Under the pieces are notes generated by a model. It saw nothing but the letters and a program-made list of their open reading frames with translations. It made no database searches and was not told the DNA's origin. The translations under genes and the position numbers were made by a program. Source: Roseburia sp. (GTDB lineage: Bacteria; Bacillota; Clostridia; Lachnospirales; Lachnospiraceae). From it: DNA of 50,392 bases. Of this stretch, positions 16,044-24,679 are shown piece after piece (positions within the stretch are counted from its first letter, which is position 1; the number at the start of each line of letters is the position of its first letter). Location of the stretch: NCBI GenBank assembly GCA_023664725.1, contig JAMPFA010000010.1, positions 1-50,392 on the forward strand, given 5' to 3'.

Positions 16044-17387
16044 ATGTTTACAAAGATAAAAAACCGCATGTCCGGGCCGCAAATGATTGCCCTGGGATTT
16101 TTTCTCATTATTCTGGCAGGTACTCTCCTTCTGATGCTGCCGATCGCATCCAGAAGCGGGGAACCTACGCCCTTTATCAAAGCAGCCTTTACCGCCACCA
16201 GCGCCACCTGCGTCACAGGCCTTGTCGTGGTGGACACCTTCACCCACTGGTCACTCTTTGGCCAGATCGTGCTGCTTAGCCTGATACAGATTGGAGGATT
16301 GGGTTTTATCTCTTTAGGCGTCACTGTATCTTTACTTTTAAGGAAAAAAATAGGCTTAAAACAGCGGGGGCTTATCCAGGAAAGCTTTAATGTCTTAGAA
16401 ATCCGTGGAGCTGTGCGCCTCACCAAACAGGTCGTCTTCGGCACACTCTTCTTTGAGGGCTGTGGGGCGCTGATCCTATCCGCCTGCTTTATCCCAAGAA
16501 TGGGCATACTCCAGGGAATCTATTACGGCATCTTTCACTCTGTATCCGCATTTTGCAACGGAGGGTTTGATCTGATGGGGCGCTATGGGCCGGGTTCTTC
16601 CCTGACTGGTTTTAACAGCCATCCCGTGGTACTGATTACCATAATGCTCCTGATTTTAATCGGGGGTCTGGGTTTTATCGTCTGGTCGGATTTCATGAAA
16701 AACAAATTAAATTTCCGCCGCTACTCCCTCCACACCAAAATCGTCCTCTGGGCCACAGTGATACTTACCCTGGGCGGAGCAGTACTTTTCTACATAATAG
16801 AAAGAAACCGGATTTTTGCAGATATGACAGAAGCAGATAAAATACTAAACGCATTTTTTTGTTCCGTCACTCCCCGGACGGCAGGATTTAACTCCGTTGA
16901 CACCGGGGCCATGACAGACGGGGGCAAGCTCTTAACCATTGTCTTAATGTTTATCGGAGGCGGGTCAGGCTCCACCGCAGGGGGCATCAAAATGACTACC
17001 ATGGCAGTCCTGCTGGTCTACTTAAAATCCACCCTGACAAGGACACAGGGGGCAGAAATATTTGGCAGACGGCTGGAGGATTCGGCAATCCACAAAGCTG
17101 CTTCCGTATTTTTTATCAATATTTCCCTTGGGATCACTGCGGGAATCGCCATCTGCTGTATACAAAATATAAATGGCATCGACGCACTGTTTGAGACATT
17201 CTCCGCCATCAGCACCGTGGGAATGACGGCAGGAATTACCGGCAGCTTAAACACCGTTTCCCTTATTATCGTGGCGTTGCTGATGTACCTGGGACGGGTA
17301 GGCAGCTTATCTTTTGCCATGTCCTTCACGGACAAGAAAAAAATTGCACATATTATGCAGCCTGTGGAAAAAATAAATATCGGATAG
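16044..17387 (+). CDS. ktrB: TrkH/KtrB-type potassium transporter subunit
   Basis: Membrane pore subunit for potassium (or sodium-driven potassium) uptake. The 447 residues show four repeated membrane-pore-membrane units. Selectivity filter segments can be seen as TSATCVTGLVVVDT (first), SAFCNGGFDL (second), TPRTAGFNSVD (third) and STVGMTAGITG (fourth), each with the conserved glycine. The SGST-like loop GGGSGSTAGGIKMTT is the gating/membrane loop region. Length and partner fit KtrB rather than TrkH. Ten bases separate its stop from the start of the regulator gene. Confidence 0.9.
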   Translation: MFTKIKNRMSGPQMIALGFFLIILAGTLLLMLPIASRSGEPTPFIKAAFTATSATCVTGLVVVDTFTHWSLFGQIVLLSLIQIGGLGFISLGVTVSLLLRKKIGLKQRGLIQESFNVLEIRGAVRLTKQVVFGTLFFEGCGALILSACFIPRMGILQGIYYGIFHSVSAFCNGGFDLMGRYGPGSSLTGFNSHPVVLITIMLLILIGGLGFIVWSDFMKNKLNFRRYSLHTKIVLWATVILTLGGAVLFYIIERNRIFADMTEADKILNAFFCSVTPRTAGFNSVDTGAMTDGGKLLTIVLMFIGGGSGSTAGGIKMTTMAVLLVYLKSTLTRTQGAEIFGRRLEDSAIHKAASVFFINISLGITAGIAICCIQNINGIDALFETFSAISTVGMTAGITGSLNTVSLIIVALLMYLGRVGSLSFAMSFTDKKKIAHIMQPVEKINIG

Positions 17388-17397
17388 GAGTATGACT

Positions 17398-18048
17398 ATG
17401 AAATCCATTTTAATGATCGGTATGGGACGCTTTGGTTCCCATCTATGCAAAAATCTTTCCAAACTGGACAATGAGATTATGATCGTGGACAACTGCGAGG
17501 AGAAACTGGAAGACCTGCTCCCCTATGTCACCAGCGCAAAAATCGGTGACTGTACCAACGAGAAGGTTTTAGAAAGCCTTGGCATCTCCAATTTTGACCT
17601 GTGTATCGTCTCGATCGGCAACAACTTTCAGAGCAGCTTAGAGATCACCAGCCTGTTAAAAGAAATGGGGGCAAAGCGTGTCATCAGCAAGGCAAACCGG
17701 GATATCCACGCCAAATTCCTTTTAAGGAACGGTGCAGATGAGGTCATCTTCCCCGACCGGGATATTGCGGAAAAGCTGGCGGTCAGTTTAAGCGCCGACG
17801 AAATCTTTGACTACATTAACTTACAGGACGGTTATTCCATTTATGAAATCCTTCCCATGCCGGAATGGATTGGAAAAAGCATCAAAGAAATCAACCTTCG
17901 GGCCAAATACCGCATCAGCATTATCGGCACAAAGCGGGGGGAGCACACAATGATCCTTCCGGGAGCGGACTATATTTTTAACAATGAGGAACACCTTATG
18001 GTCATCGGACATGACAGCGATGTGAAAAAAATCATAAAAAGCCGTTAA
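17398..18048 (+). CDS. ktrA: TrkA/KtrA-type potassium uptake regulator
   Basis: Cytoplasmic ring-forming RCK subunit that gates the potassium pore. The 216 residues have an N-terminal nucleotide-binding Rossmann fold (MIGMGRFGSHLCKNL) with an acidic residue after strand 2 (IMIVDNCEEKLEDL), and a C-terminal TrkA_C domain (about 135-216) that in relatives binds c-di-AMP. Of two ATGs, the one at 17398 has AGGAG at a 7-base spacing, while that at 17392 is only one base from it, so 17398 is chosen. Co-transcribed with ktrB. Confidence 0.92.
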   Translation: MKSILMIGMGRFGSHLCKNLSKLDNEIMIVDNCEEKLEDLLPYVTSAKIGDCTNEKVLESLGISNFDLCIVSIGNNFQSSLEITSLLKEMGAKRVISKANRDIHAKFLLRNGADEVIFPDRDIAEKLAVSLSADEIFDYINLQDGYSIYEILPMPEWIGKSIKEINLRAKYRISIIGTKRGEHTMILPGADYIFNNEEHLMVIGHDSDVKKIIKSR

Positions 18049-18070
18049 ATGTTTCTTATGTGGGCATAAA

Positions 18071-18098
18071 AACAGAGCCAAAACTGGCTCTGTTTTTT
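18071..18098. terminator. bidirectional terminator between ktrA and oppA
   Basis: AACAGAGCCA (18071-18080) and TGGCTCTGTT (18085-18094) form a perfect 10-bp stem with T runs on both strands. It serves the two convergent genes and shows that no coding continuation of oppA exists beyond its stop. Confidence 0.9.
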
Positions 18099-18136
18099 AC
18101 CTCCCAAAAGGGAGAACATTCTTAATTTATTGCTAT

Positions 18137-19915
18137 TTATCTTCCGAACTGGCAGTCATTGTTACCAGAATCGGTAGTCCACATCTCTAACATGTTGATG
18201 GGGTCATTGTAATCTGCAATCCATCCTTCACGACAGAAGTCAAAGTTTCCTGCTTTTCTCTCCTCTAAGAATACATTCCACTCCTGCTGCTCGATGGTAA
18301 GCTCGATACCGATTGCTGCAAAATCCTGCTGGATTGCTTCCGCAATCTTTACGTTACCCTCAGAATCGTTGGTAAGATAAGTCATAGCAAGAGGTGTATC
18401 TGCAGAAAGCATACCTGCATCATCAAAGACATATCCACAGGACTCTAACAGGGAAATTGCTTCCTCAACATTTGGAGCGGAAGGATCATAATACCCTACA
18501 GCAGCCTCATCCGGGAAAGTATAATCGCCGTCATTTGCACGGAATTCTCCGCCGTTGCCGTCTGCCATTCCTGCCGGAATAAATGTGTTGGCAACTTCCT
18601 GTCCTGTCTGTCCGATATTTTCTGCAATATAAGTTCTGTCAATCAAAAGGCTCAATGCTTTACGCATATTGTTTGCCTGCTCAACGGTCAATCCCTCAAA
18701 GAGAGAACTGTTTACGTTAAATCCACAGTAATAGGTTCCAAGCTGCGGGGATACATGGAATTCCGGGTCATTTGCCGCAAGCAGGTTTGCAACCTCATCA
18801 TTTGGAATAGTGTCGATAAACTGTAAGTCATCAGACTGGTATGCCGCATAAATTGCAGTATCATCAGCACTCAACATATAGTGAAGCTCATCTACGGTTA
18901 CATTGTCTGCATCATAGAAATTCGGATTCTTCACATATACCATAGACTCGTCATGGTTCCATGTCTGTAAGGTATAAGCGCCGTTGCTGATAAAGCCTGC
19001 CTCAGATGCCCATGCTCCCGGGTTGGTTCCGTCTGTGTCTGCCGCCTCTACTGCTGCCTGGTTTACCGGCATAAATACAGGGAAGCATGCCAGATCTTCA
19101 AAATATGCACAAGGTGCGATCAACGTACATGTCAATGTATTGTCATCTGTTGCGGAAACTACGATCTCATCCCCCTCTTTTGCAAACACATCAAAGAGGT
19201 AGCTGTAATCTGCTGCTGTATCAGGATTTGCCGCACGTTTCCAGGAATACTCAAAATCATGTGCATTTAAAGTAGAACCGTCAGACCATTTCAGATCTGA
19301 TTTCAGATGGAAGGTATAGGTCAATCCATCCTCGGAAAGGTCATAGCCCTCTGCCAATGCCGGAACCGGTGTTCCCTCCTCGCCGTAAGTGTAAAGGCCG
19401 ACAAAACTGTTTGCCGCCAGACATGCCCCGTCTACGGAACTGTTCAATGCCGGGTCAAGCTTTGCAGGCTCACTTGCCAGGCAAAGGCTTAACGCTCCAT
19501 CCACACCGGACATATACATAAAGTACTTGTAACCGAAAAGGTTGGTGCGCATGCCGTCCAAGCCGGTTTTCATCATCCATGGGTCATTGTAATAATAAAG
19601 CGGAACCACTGCGTAAGTCTCCATCAGCATATCCTCTGCCTGATGCATCAGTTTCTCACGCTCTACGGTGTCTGTGCTTGCCTTGATCTGGGCAATCAGA
19701 TCATCGTAAGGCTTCCACTCCGGTGCAGCGCTTCCGGTTGCTTCTGCTCCTGCATCGTCTGCCTCACCTTCATCTGCTCCATCATCTGCCACAGTGTTGT
19801 CTGCGGCATTGTCACTTGAATCTGTCTGTGCGTCGTTGCTGCCGGAAGAGCCACAGCCTGCAAGCAAACCTGCAGTCATACAGCCAACCAACATCATTGC
19901 TGTCAATTTTTTCAT
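18137..19915 (-). CDS. oppA: oligopeptide ABC transporter substrate-binding lipoprotein, apparently circularly permuted
   Basis: Family SBP_bac_5 peptide-binding lipoprotein, 592 residues from the ATG at 19915 (AAGGAGG upstream). Signal peptide ends in lipobox LLAGC (Cys21). A long Asp/Ala/Ser-rich linker follows. Residues about 64-135 (YDDLIAQIKASTDT, LMHQAEDMLMET, VVPLYYYNDPWMMK, GYKYFMY) correspond to the segment that normally closes the C-terminus of OppA proteins. Only then does the normal N-terminal lobe begin (LCLASEPAKLDPALNSSVDG, about 144-163). The protein ends abruptly at WIADYNDPINMLEMW and QFGR, exactly before where that tail should come. Signal, linker, promoter context and terminator are intact, so this seems a genuine permuted gene. 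Last gene of the opp locus, preceded by an internal terminator. Confidence 0.88.
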   Translation of the reverse strand: MKKLTAMMLVGCMTAGLLAGCGSSGSNDAQTDSSDNAADNTVADDGADEGEADDAGAEATGSAAPEWKPYDDLIAQIKASTDTVEREKLMHQAEDMLMETYAVVPLYYYNDPWMMKTGLDGMRTNLFGYKYFMYMSGVDGALSLCLASEPAKLDPALNSSVDGACLAANSFVGLYTYGEEGTPVPALAEGYDLSEDGLTYTFHLKSDLKWSDGSTLNAHDFEYSWKRAANPDTAADYSYLFDVFAKEGDEIVVSATDDNTLTCTLIAPCAYFEDLACFPVFMPVNQAAVEAADTDGTNPGAWASEAGFISNGAYTLQTWNHDESMVYVKNPNFYDADNVTVDELHYMLSADDTAIYAAYQSDDLQFIDTIPNDEVANLLAANDPEFHVSPQLGTYYCGFNVNSSLFEGLTVEQANNMRKALSLLIDRTYIAENIGQTGQEVANTFIPAGMADGNGGEFRANDGDYTFPDEAAVGYYDPSAPNVEEAISLLESCGYVFDDAGMLSADTPLAMTYLTNDSEGNVKIAEAIQQDFAAIGIELTIEQQEWNVFLEERKAGNFDFCREGWIADYNDPINMLEMWTTDSGNNDCQFGR

Positions 19916-20020
19916 ATTTAACCTCCTTAATATTGCCCGCATGGCATGGCACGTGTGCCCTGTGGATATAAGTTATCCCCTAAAGGGTACTTTGCCCTGC
20001 GGGTACTTCTAAATATTTAT

Positions 20021-20042
20021 AAAAACAGAACCAACGGTTCTG
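20021..20042 (-). terminator. terminator between oppF and oppA
   Basis: CAGAACC (20026-20032) and GGTTCTG (20036-20042) make a perfect 7-bp stem followed on the minus strand by TTTTT. It would partly uncouple oppA from oppBCDF. The 100 bases beyond it hold direct repeats of GGGTACTT (around 19985-19992 and 20001-20008), but no clear second promoter. Confidence 0.65.
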
Positions 20043-20051
20043 AATTTAACT

Positions 20052-21020
20052 TTATTGATTCCAGCATGCCACCATATGACCGTCTCCTCTGTCTGTCAAT
20101 GGCGGACACTCTGCTGCACACTTCTCCGTCGCTTGGGGACAGCGTGTACGGAATGCGCATCCGCTTGGAAGATGCATAGGGCTTGGCACATCACCACTTA
20201 AAATGATACGCTGTCTCTCTTTTGCAGTCTTGGGATCTGGAATGGGCACTGCGCTGAGAAGTGATATGGTATAAGGGTGCTTGGGTGAATGATACACCTC
20301 GTCCGCATCCCCAATCTCTACCACCCTGCCCAGATACATTACCGCAATTCTGTCAGAGATATGCTTTACGATCAAAAGGTCATGGGCAATAAACAGATAT
20401 GCCATTCCCAGTTTTTCCTGCAAGTCCTCAAACATATTGACCACCTGTGCCTGAATGGATACATCCAATGCACTGACAGGCTCGTCACAGACAATAAACT
20501 TAGGACTTACTGCCAAGGCTCTTGCAATGCCGATACGCTGTCTCTGTCCGCCGGAAAACTCATGGGCATAACGGGTGGCATGCTCCGCATTTAACCCTAC
20601 TGTCTCCATAAGGCCAAGTATTTTCTCTCTTCTCTCTGCTTTCGAGCGATAGAGCTTATGGACATCCAAAGGCTCTCCGATAATATCCTCCACTGTCATA
20701 CGGGGGTTCAAGGAAGAATAGGGATCCTGAAATACCATCTGCATTTTCTTGCGGTATTCATTGATATTTTTCTCCGTTACCTCTTCCCCTTCAAATAAAA
20801 TCTGTCCTCCGGTGGGTTTGTAGAGATGGAGCAGAGTTCGCCCTACGGTAGTTTTCCCACAGCCGGACTCTCCCACCAGTCCCAGTGTCTCACCAGGCTT
20901 AATCTGGAAAGAAACACCATCCACCGCTTTTAACATTGTCTTTTCAAAGAAACCAGTGCGAACTGGAAAATATTCCTTTAAATCTTTCACTTCAACAAGA
21001 TATCCGTTATCGTTACCCAT
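20052..21020 (-). CDS. oppF: oligopeptide ABC transporter ATP-binding protein OppF
   Basis: Second ATPase of the peptide importer. The start at 21020 (MGNDNGYLVEV) is chosen because AAGGAGGTG lies 5 to 6 bases upstream; an earlier ATG at 21041 lacks one. The 322 residues contain Walker A GLVGESGCGKTTVGRTLL, signature EFSGGQRQRIGIARALA, Walker B FIVCDEPVSALD, and the OppF C-terminal cysteine region (GCAFRTRCPQA, CAAECPPL) that in relatives binds an iron-sulfur cluster. The start overlaps the end of oppD (ATGGGTAA). Confidence 0.93.
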   Translation of the reverse strand: MGNDNGYLVEVKDLKEYFPVRTGFFEKTMLKAVDGVSFQIKPGETLGLVGESGCGKTTVGRTLLHLYKPTGGQILFEGEEVTEKNINEYRKKMQMVFQDPYSSLNPRMTVEDIIGEPLDVHKLYRSKAERREKILGLMETVGLNAEHATRYAHEFSGGQRQRIGIARALAVSPKFIVCDEPVSALDVSIQAQVVNMFEDLQEKLGMAYLFIAHDLLIVKHISDRIAVMYLGRVVEIGDADEVYHSPKHPYTISLLSAVPIPDPKTAKERQRIILSGDVPSPMHLPSGCAFRTRCPQATEKCAAECPPLTDRGDGHMVACWNQ

Positions 21021-22017
21021 TGTTCGCACCTCCTTTTTCATTTTCGTACTGCTTTTTCACATTCATCCAACAGGATGCAAAATGTCCGTCAGGCATCTGC
21101 ATCTCTGGAGGTCTCTCCTCCAGGCAGATTTTCATAGCTGCATCGCAGCGGCTGCAAAAAGCACATCCCTTTGGCATATTTAAAAGATTGATCGGCGATC
21201 CGGCAATAGGAATCAAACGGTCATTGGTATCTTCCTGTGGAATGGAGCGGAGCAGCCCCTTGGTATACTCGTGGCCCGGACGATAGAAAATATCCTCCGC
21301 CGTGCCTCTCTCACAGACTCTTCCGCCGTACATAACAATAATCTCATCGCACATATCTGCAATAACACCCAGGTCATGGGTAACCATGATAATTGCCATA
21401 CCCAGTTTTTTCTGCAGGTCTTTCATCAGCTCCAAAATCTGTGCCTGAATGGTCACATCCAAAGCCGTGGTAGGCTCATCGGCGATCAGGATATCCGGCT
21501 CACAGGCCAAGGCCATAGCGATCATCACACGCTGGCGCATACCGCCGGACAACTCAAAAGGATACTGTTTTAACCGGCGCTCCGGCTCGTTTACGCCCAC
21601 CAGCTCAAGCATCTCTTTTGCCCGCTGTCTTGCCTGCTCCTTATTCCGGTCCGTGTGGAGCAGAATGCCCTCCATAAGCTGATTGCCCACCGTGTACACC
21701 GGATTTAAGCTGGTCATAGGATCCTGGAAGATAATACTGCACTTCTTTCCCCTGAAATCCTTCAACTGTTTTTTATCATAATTTAATATATTTTCTCCCC
21801 GGTACAAAATTTCTCCACTTACCACTTTTCCCGTTTCTGCCAGAATCTGCATAATGGAGTAAGCCGTCACACTCTTACCGGAGCCGGACTCTCCTACGAT
21901 TCCTAAGATTTTTCCCGGAGACAGGTTAAAAGAAACTCCATTTACCGCCTTTACCTCACCGGAATCCGTAAAGAAAGACGTACATAACTCTTTCACTTCT
22001 AATATATTCTCACTCAT
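21013..22017 (-). CDS. oppD: oligopeptide ABC transporter ATP-binding protein OppD
   Basis: First ATPase of the importer, 334 residues. It has Walker A GIVGESGSGKSVTAYS, signature ELSGGMRQRVMIAMALA, Walker B ILIADEPTTALD and switch MVTHDLGVIAD. The C-terminal OppD/F extension has GCAFCSRCDAAMKIC. It follows oppC by 10 bases with TAGGAGG before the ATG. All four transport subunits upstream of oppA are intact and in the standard B-C-D-F order. Confidence 0.94.
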   Translation of the reverse strand: MSENILEVKELCTSFFTDSGEVKAVNGVSFNLSPGKILGIVGESGSGKSVTAYSIMQILAETGKVVSGEILYRGENILNYDKKQLKDFRGKKCSIIFQDPMTSLNPVYTVGNQLMEGILLHTDRNKEQARQRAKEMLELVGVNEPERRLKQYPFELSGGMRQRVMIAMALACEPDILIADEPTTALDVTIQAQILELMKDLQKKLGMAIIMVTHDLGVIADMCDEIIVMYGGRVCERGTAEDIFYRPGHEYTKGLLRSIPQEDTNDRLIPIAGSPINLLNMPKGCAFCSRCDAAMKICLEERPPEMQMPDGHFASCWMNVKKQYENEKGGANNG

Positions 22018-22027
22018 GGCCTACCTC

Positions 22028-23101
22028 CTAATCTTTCAGCTTCGGATCAAAGGCATCCCGAAGTCCATCCCCCAGCAGGTTGAAAGCCAGCACGATAAGA
22101 CAGATCATAAGCGCTGGGAACACCAGCTTATAAGGGTAACTCTGCAGACCATCCCTGGCTGAATTTGCAAGGCTTCCAAGAGAAGGCATAGGAGCCTGCA
22201 CTCCCAATCCCACGAAGCTTAAGAAACTCTCGGTAAAGATTGCGGAGGGAATCTGCAATGCTGCGGAGATAATAATTACACTGATACAGTTTGGCAGAAT
22301 GTGTCTGCGTATGATCCTTCCTGATGTTGTACCGATGGAACGGGCCGCCAGCACATACTCATTTTCCTTGACAGAAAGAATCTGTCCACGGACCAGCCTT
22401 GCCATGCCAACCCAGTACAAAAGGGCAAAAACCACAAACAGAGAGACCATATTGCTTCCAAGCCTTGCCATAAGGCTTCCCGGCTGGAAGGTTATCACCT
22501 GGCTTAACACCACGGATAACAGAATTACCATCAAAAGATCCGGCAGGGAATAGATAATATCCACAATGCGCATCATGATCATATCCACCCGGCCCCCGGC
22601 ATATCCCGATATACTGCCATACAGCACGCCAATGATGAGTACCAGCGCACTGGCGAACAATCCTACAAACAAAGATACTCTGGTGCCATAAACCACACGC
22701 ATAAAATAGTCACGGCACATCTCATCCGTCCCCAGAATATGCGGGAAGACTTCTCCACCCTGGTCAATATACTTCTGCTCCAGCTGGGAGTAAGTAAATG
22801 GTGCAAGATTCTTTGCCGACTTATCCCTGACACCGTCTACAGTGATAATGCCGGAATATGTATAAGGCACTACCTTCGGTGCAATAATGATCAAAAGCAG
22901 GATCAGCACAAGTACTACAATGCTTCCCATCGCCAATGGATTTTTCCGAAGACGTCTCATACCGTCTTTAAAAAACGTTGTGGACTCACTCATAACATCC
23001 TGCTGTCTTTTTTCTTCATCCGTGGCAGGTTCAAATTTTGCCAGGTCAATCTGCGCACTGAAAGGATTGCGCTTCGGTAATTTATTTTCTTCTGCTGACA
23101 T
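22028..23101 (-). CDS. oppC: oligopeptide ABC transporter permease OppC
   Basis: Inner-membrane permease, 357 residues. A cytoplasmic N-terminal stretch (about 1-55) precedes the first membrane helix (AMGSIVVLVLILLLIIIAP). An external loop of about 60 residues and five further helices follow. The BPD_transp_1 coupling motif is YVLAARSIGTTSGRIIRRHI. The C-terminal NLLGDGLRDAFDPKLKD is typical of OppC/DppC. It starts 11 bases after oppB. Confidence 0.93.
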   Translation of the reverse strand: MSAEENKLPKRNPFSAQIDLAKFEPATDEEKRQQDVMSESTTFFKDGMRRLRKNPLAMGSIVVLVLILLLIIIAPKVVPYTYSGIITVDGVRDKSAKNLAPFTYSQLEQKYIDQGGEVFPHILGTDEMCRDYFMRVVYGTRVSLFVGLFASALVLIIGVLYGSISGYAGGRVDMIMMRIVDIIYSLPDLLMVILLSVVLSQVITFQPGSLMARLGSNMVSLFVVFALLYWVGMARLVRGQILSVKENEYVLAARSIGTTSGRIIRRHILPNCISVIIISAALQIPSAIFTESFLSFVGLGVQAPMPSLGSLANSARDGLQSYPYKLVFPALMICLIVLAFNLLGDGLRDAFDPKLKD

Positions 23102-23112
23102 AGGCCATCCTC

Positions 23113-24024
23113 CTACTCAAATGTGATTCTCGGGTCTACGATCTTATATACAATATCCGTAAGCAGATTTGCCACAATCATCAGCACTGCCAGAAACATG
23201 GTAGTTGCCATGATGATAGGGTAATCCCTGTTTGTGATGCCGGATACAAATTTTGACCCCAGACCGCCAATGGTAAAGATATTCTCCACCACGAGACTTC
23301 CTGTGATAATAAAAGCAATCATTGGCCCCACATAGGTGAGTACCGGGATCAGGGCATTTCGCAAAGCATGCTTAAAGATCACTTTATTCGGTGACACACC
23401 TTTTGCCTTTGCGGTGCGGACATAATCTTGTCCCAGAGCGTCCAGCATACTTGTCTTTGTGAGACGTGTTATGTATGCCATTGGATACACAGATAAGGAA
23501 ATCACCGGAAGGACATAATTGTTGCTTGTTGCCGACCATACGGGAATCCAACCCAGTTTAATACAGAACACCAGCAGCAAAAGTGTGGCAAGCACAAAGC
23601 TCGGTGTAGCCGTAGCCAGGGTGGAAAAGAATATGATCACACGGTCCGGCCACTTGTTCCTCATTAACGCCGCAACGCTTCCCAAAACAATTCCGCAGAT
23701 GACCGCTACAACAGCGGCCATTCCTCCCAGCTTTGCGGACACTTTAAAAGATGTCCAGAGGATTTCCGCAATATCGCGTCCTGTCTTTAAGGATACCCCA
23801 AAATCGCCGCTCATAACATTTTTCATATAGAGTACAAACTGGGTTCCCACCGGCTTATCCAGATTGTATCGCTGCTCCAGCACCTTCTGAACCTCCGGGC
23901 TTGGCGCTTTCTCCGCATTAAATGGTCCGCCGGGGATGGCATTCATCGCAAAAAATGTGATCGCACAGACGATAAATATAGTGACTACTGCCAGAATCAA
24001 TCTCTTTACTACATATCTTGCCAT
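23113..24024 (-). CDS. oppB: oligopeptide ABC transporter permease OppB
   Basis: Inner-membrane permease, 303 residues, six predicted helices. The N-terminal MARYVVKRLILAVVTIFIV and NAIPGGPF are typical of OppB, and the coupling loop is DYVRTAKAKGVSPNKVIFKHA. AAAAAGGAG precedes the ATG at 24024. First gene of the opp locus, expressed through a leader with three hairpins. Confidence 0.93.
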   Translation of the reverse strand: MARYVVKRLILAVVTIFIVCAITFFAMNAIPGGPFNAEKAPSPEVQKVLEQRYNLDKPVGTQFVLYMKNVMSGDFGVSLKTGRDIAEILWTSFKVSAKLGGMAAVVAVICGIVLGSVAALMRNKWPDRVIIFFSTLATATPSFVLATLLLLVFCIKLGWIPVWSATSNNYVLPVISLSVYPMAYITRLTKTSMLDALGQDYVRTAKAKGVSPNKVIFKHALRNALIPVLTYVGPMIAFIITGSLVVENIFTIGGLGSKFVSGITNRDYPIIMATTMFLAVLMIVANLLTDIVYKIVDPRITFE

Positions 24025-24051
24025 ATTCTCACTCCTTTTTTCTTACTCACC

Positions 24052-24121
24052 GGCCGCAGTTTCTGCGGCTTTTATTTTTGTCTTTAACAAAAATAAAAGT
24101 GCAATGGGGCAGCATTGCACT
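24052..24121 (-). promoter_or_regulatory. three consecutive hairpins in the opp leader; first resembles an attenuator
   Basis: In transcript order: stem one AGTGCAATG/CATTGCACT (24098-24121), immediately followed by a T-rich run; stem two CTTTTATTTTTG/CAAAAATAAAAG (24069-24099), a perfect 12-bp repeat that would pair that same T-rich run; and stem three GCCGCAG/CTGCGGC (24053-24069), close to the ribosome binding site. Stem one plus the T run looks like an intrinsic terminator, and stem two could compete for the run. No known riboswitch class was recognised. Confidence 0.65.
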
Positions 24122-24167
24122 CCGATTTTTCGCTTTACTTCACTAAACTGTCGCAAAACCTAATAAA

Positions 24168-24197
24168 TTTATACACCAAAAGTACCTGTTTTGTCAA
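24168..24197 (-). promoter_or_regulatory. predicted opp promoter
   Basis: Consensus TTGACA (minus strand, 24192-24197) and TATAAA (24168-24173) are separated by 18 bases. The transcript would start near 24161, leaving a leader of roughly 137 bases. Confidence 0.65.
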
Positions 24198-24323
24198 CTT
24201 TTGCATCAAATCATTTTCATGGATATTTATACAAATTCTGCATATTGACAAAAGAAATCCATTTTTTTATTGACTTTCACAATACATATGATATATATAC
24301 ATAGTGGGGGAGGAGATTTTTTT

Positions 24324-24608
24324 ATGATTTTACCACAGGATTTACTTTCGATACAATTTTATAAAAAAGAAAAATTCACGGGAAGCTTGCGGGGTATGCG
24401 CTACGTCATCCAAAAATCTGCCGAAAATGACAGCGATATTTTTGAAATATATACCTGGCCCGGCCCCTACAATTTTGCCTCCACGGAGGAAGACAAAAAA
24501 GTGCGGAAAACATTTCCTTTTGAAGAAAATTCCATAAAAGACATCGCAGAATACCTGAATCAAACCTACGAATCAGGCAAAGACTCCTGGCCCACTGGGA
24601 TTTTCTAA
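24324..24608 (+). CDS. small conserved-looking protein of unknown function
   Basis: A 94-residue soluble protein starting MILPQDLLSIQFYKKEKFTG. GGGGGAGGAG precedes the ATG at 24324 (an upstream in-frame ATG has no binding site). It holds WPGPYNFASTEEDKK and FPFEENSIKDIAEYLNQ. I recall similar small Lachnospiraceae proteins labelled acetyltransferase-like, but no GNAT motif can be seen here, so the function is left open. A promoter-like TTGACT lies at 24270-24275 with TATATA 16 to 18 bases on. Followed by a shared terminator. Confidence 0.65.
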   Translation: MILPQDLLSIQFYKKEKFTGSLRGMRYVIQKSAENDSDIFEIYTWPGPYNFASTEEDKKVRKTFPFEENSIKDIAEYLNQTYESGKDSWPTGIF

Positions 24609-24634
24609 CGTCTTCTTTGTTCATCTGTGTGCAT

Positions 24635-24679
24635 AAAAACGGTCAGAACTTTCTTTCAAACAGTTCTGACCGTTTTTTT
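24635..24679. terminator. bidirectional terminator
   Basis: AAAACGGTCAGAACT and AGTTCTGACCGTTTT form a stem of about 15 bp with an 11-base loop and T runs on both strands, between two convergent genes. Confidence 0.9.
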
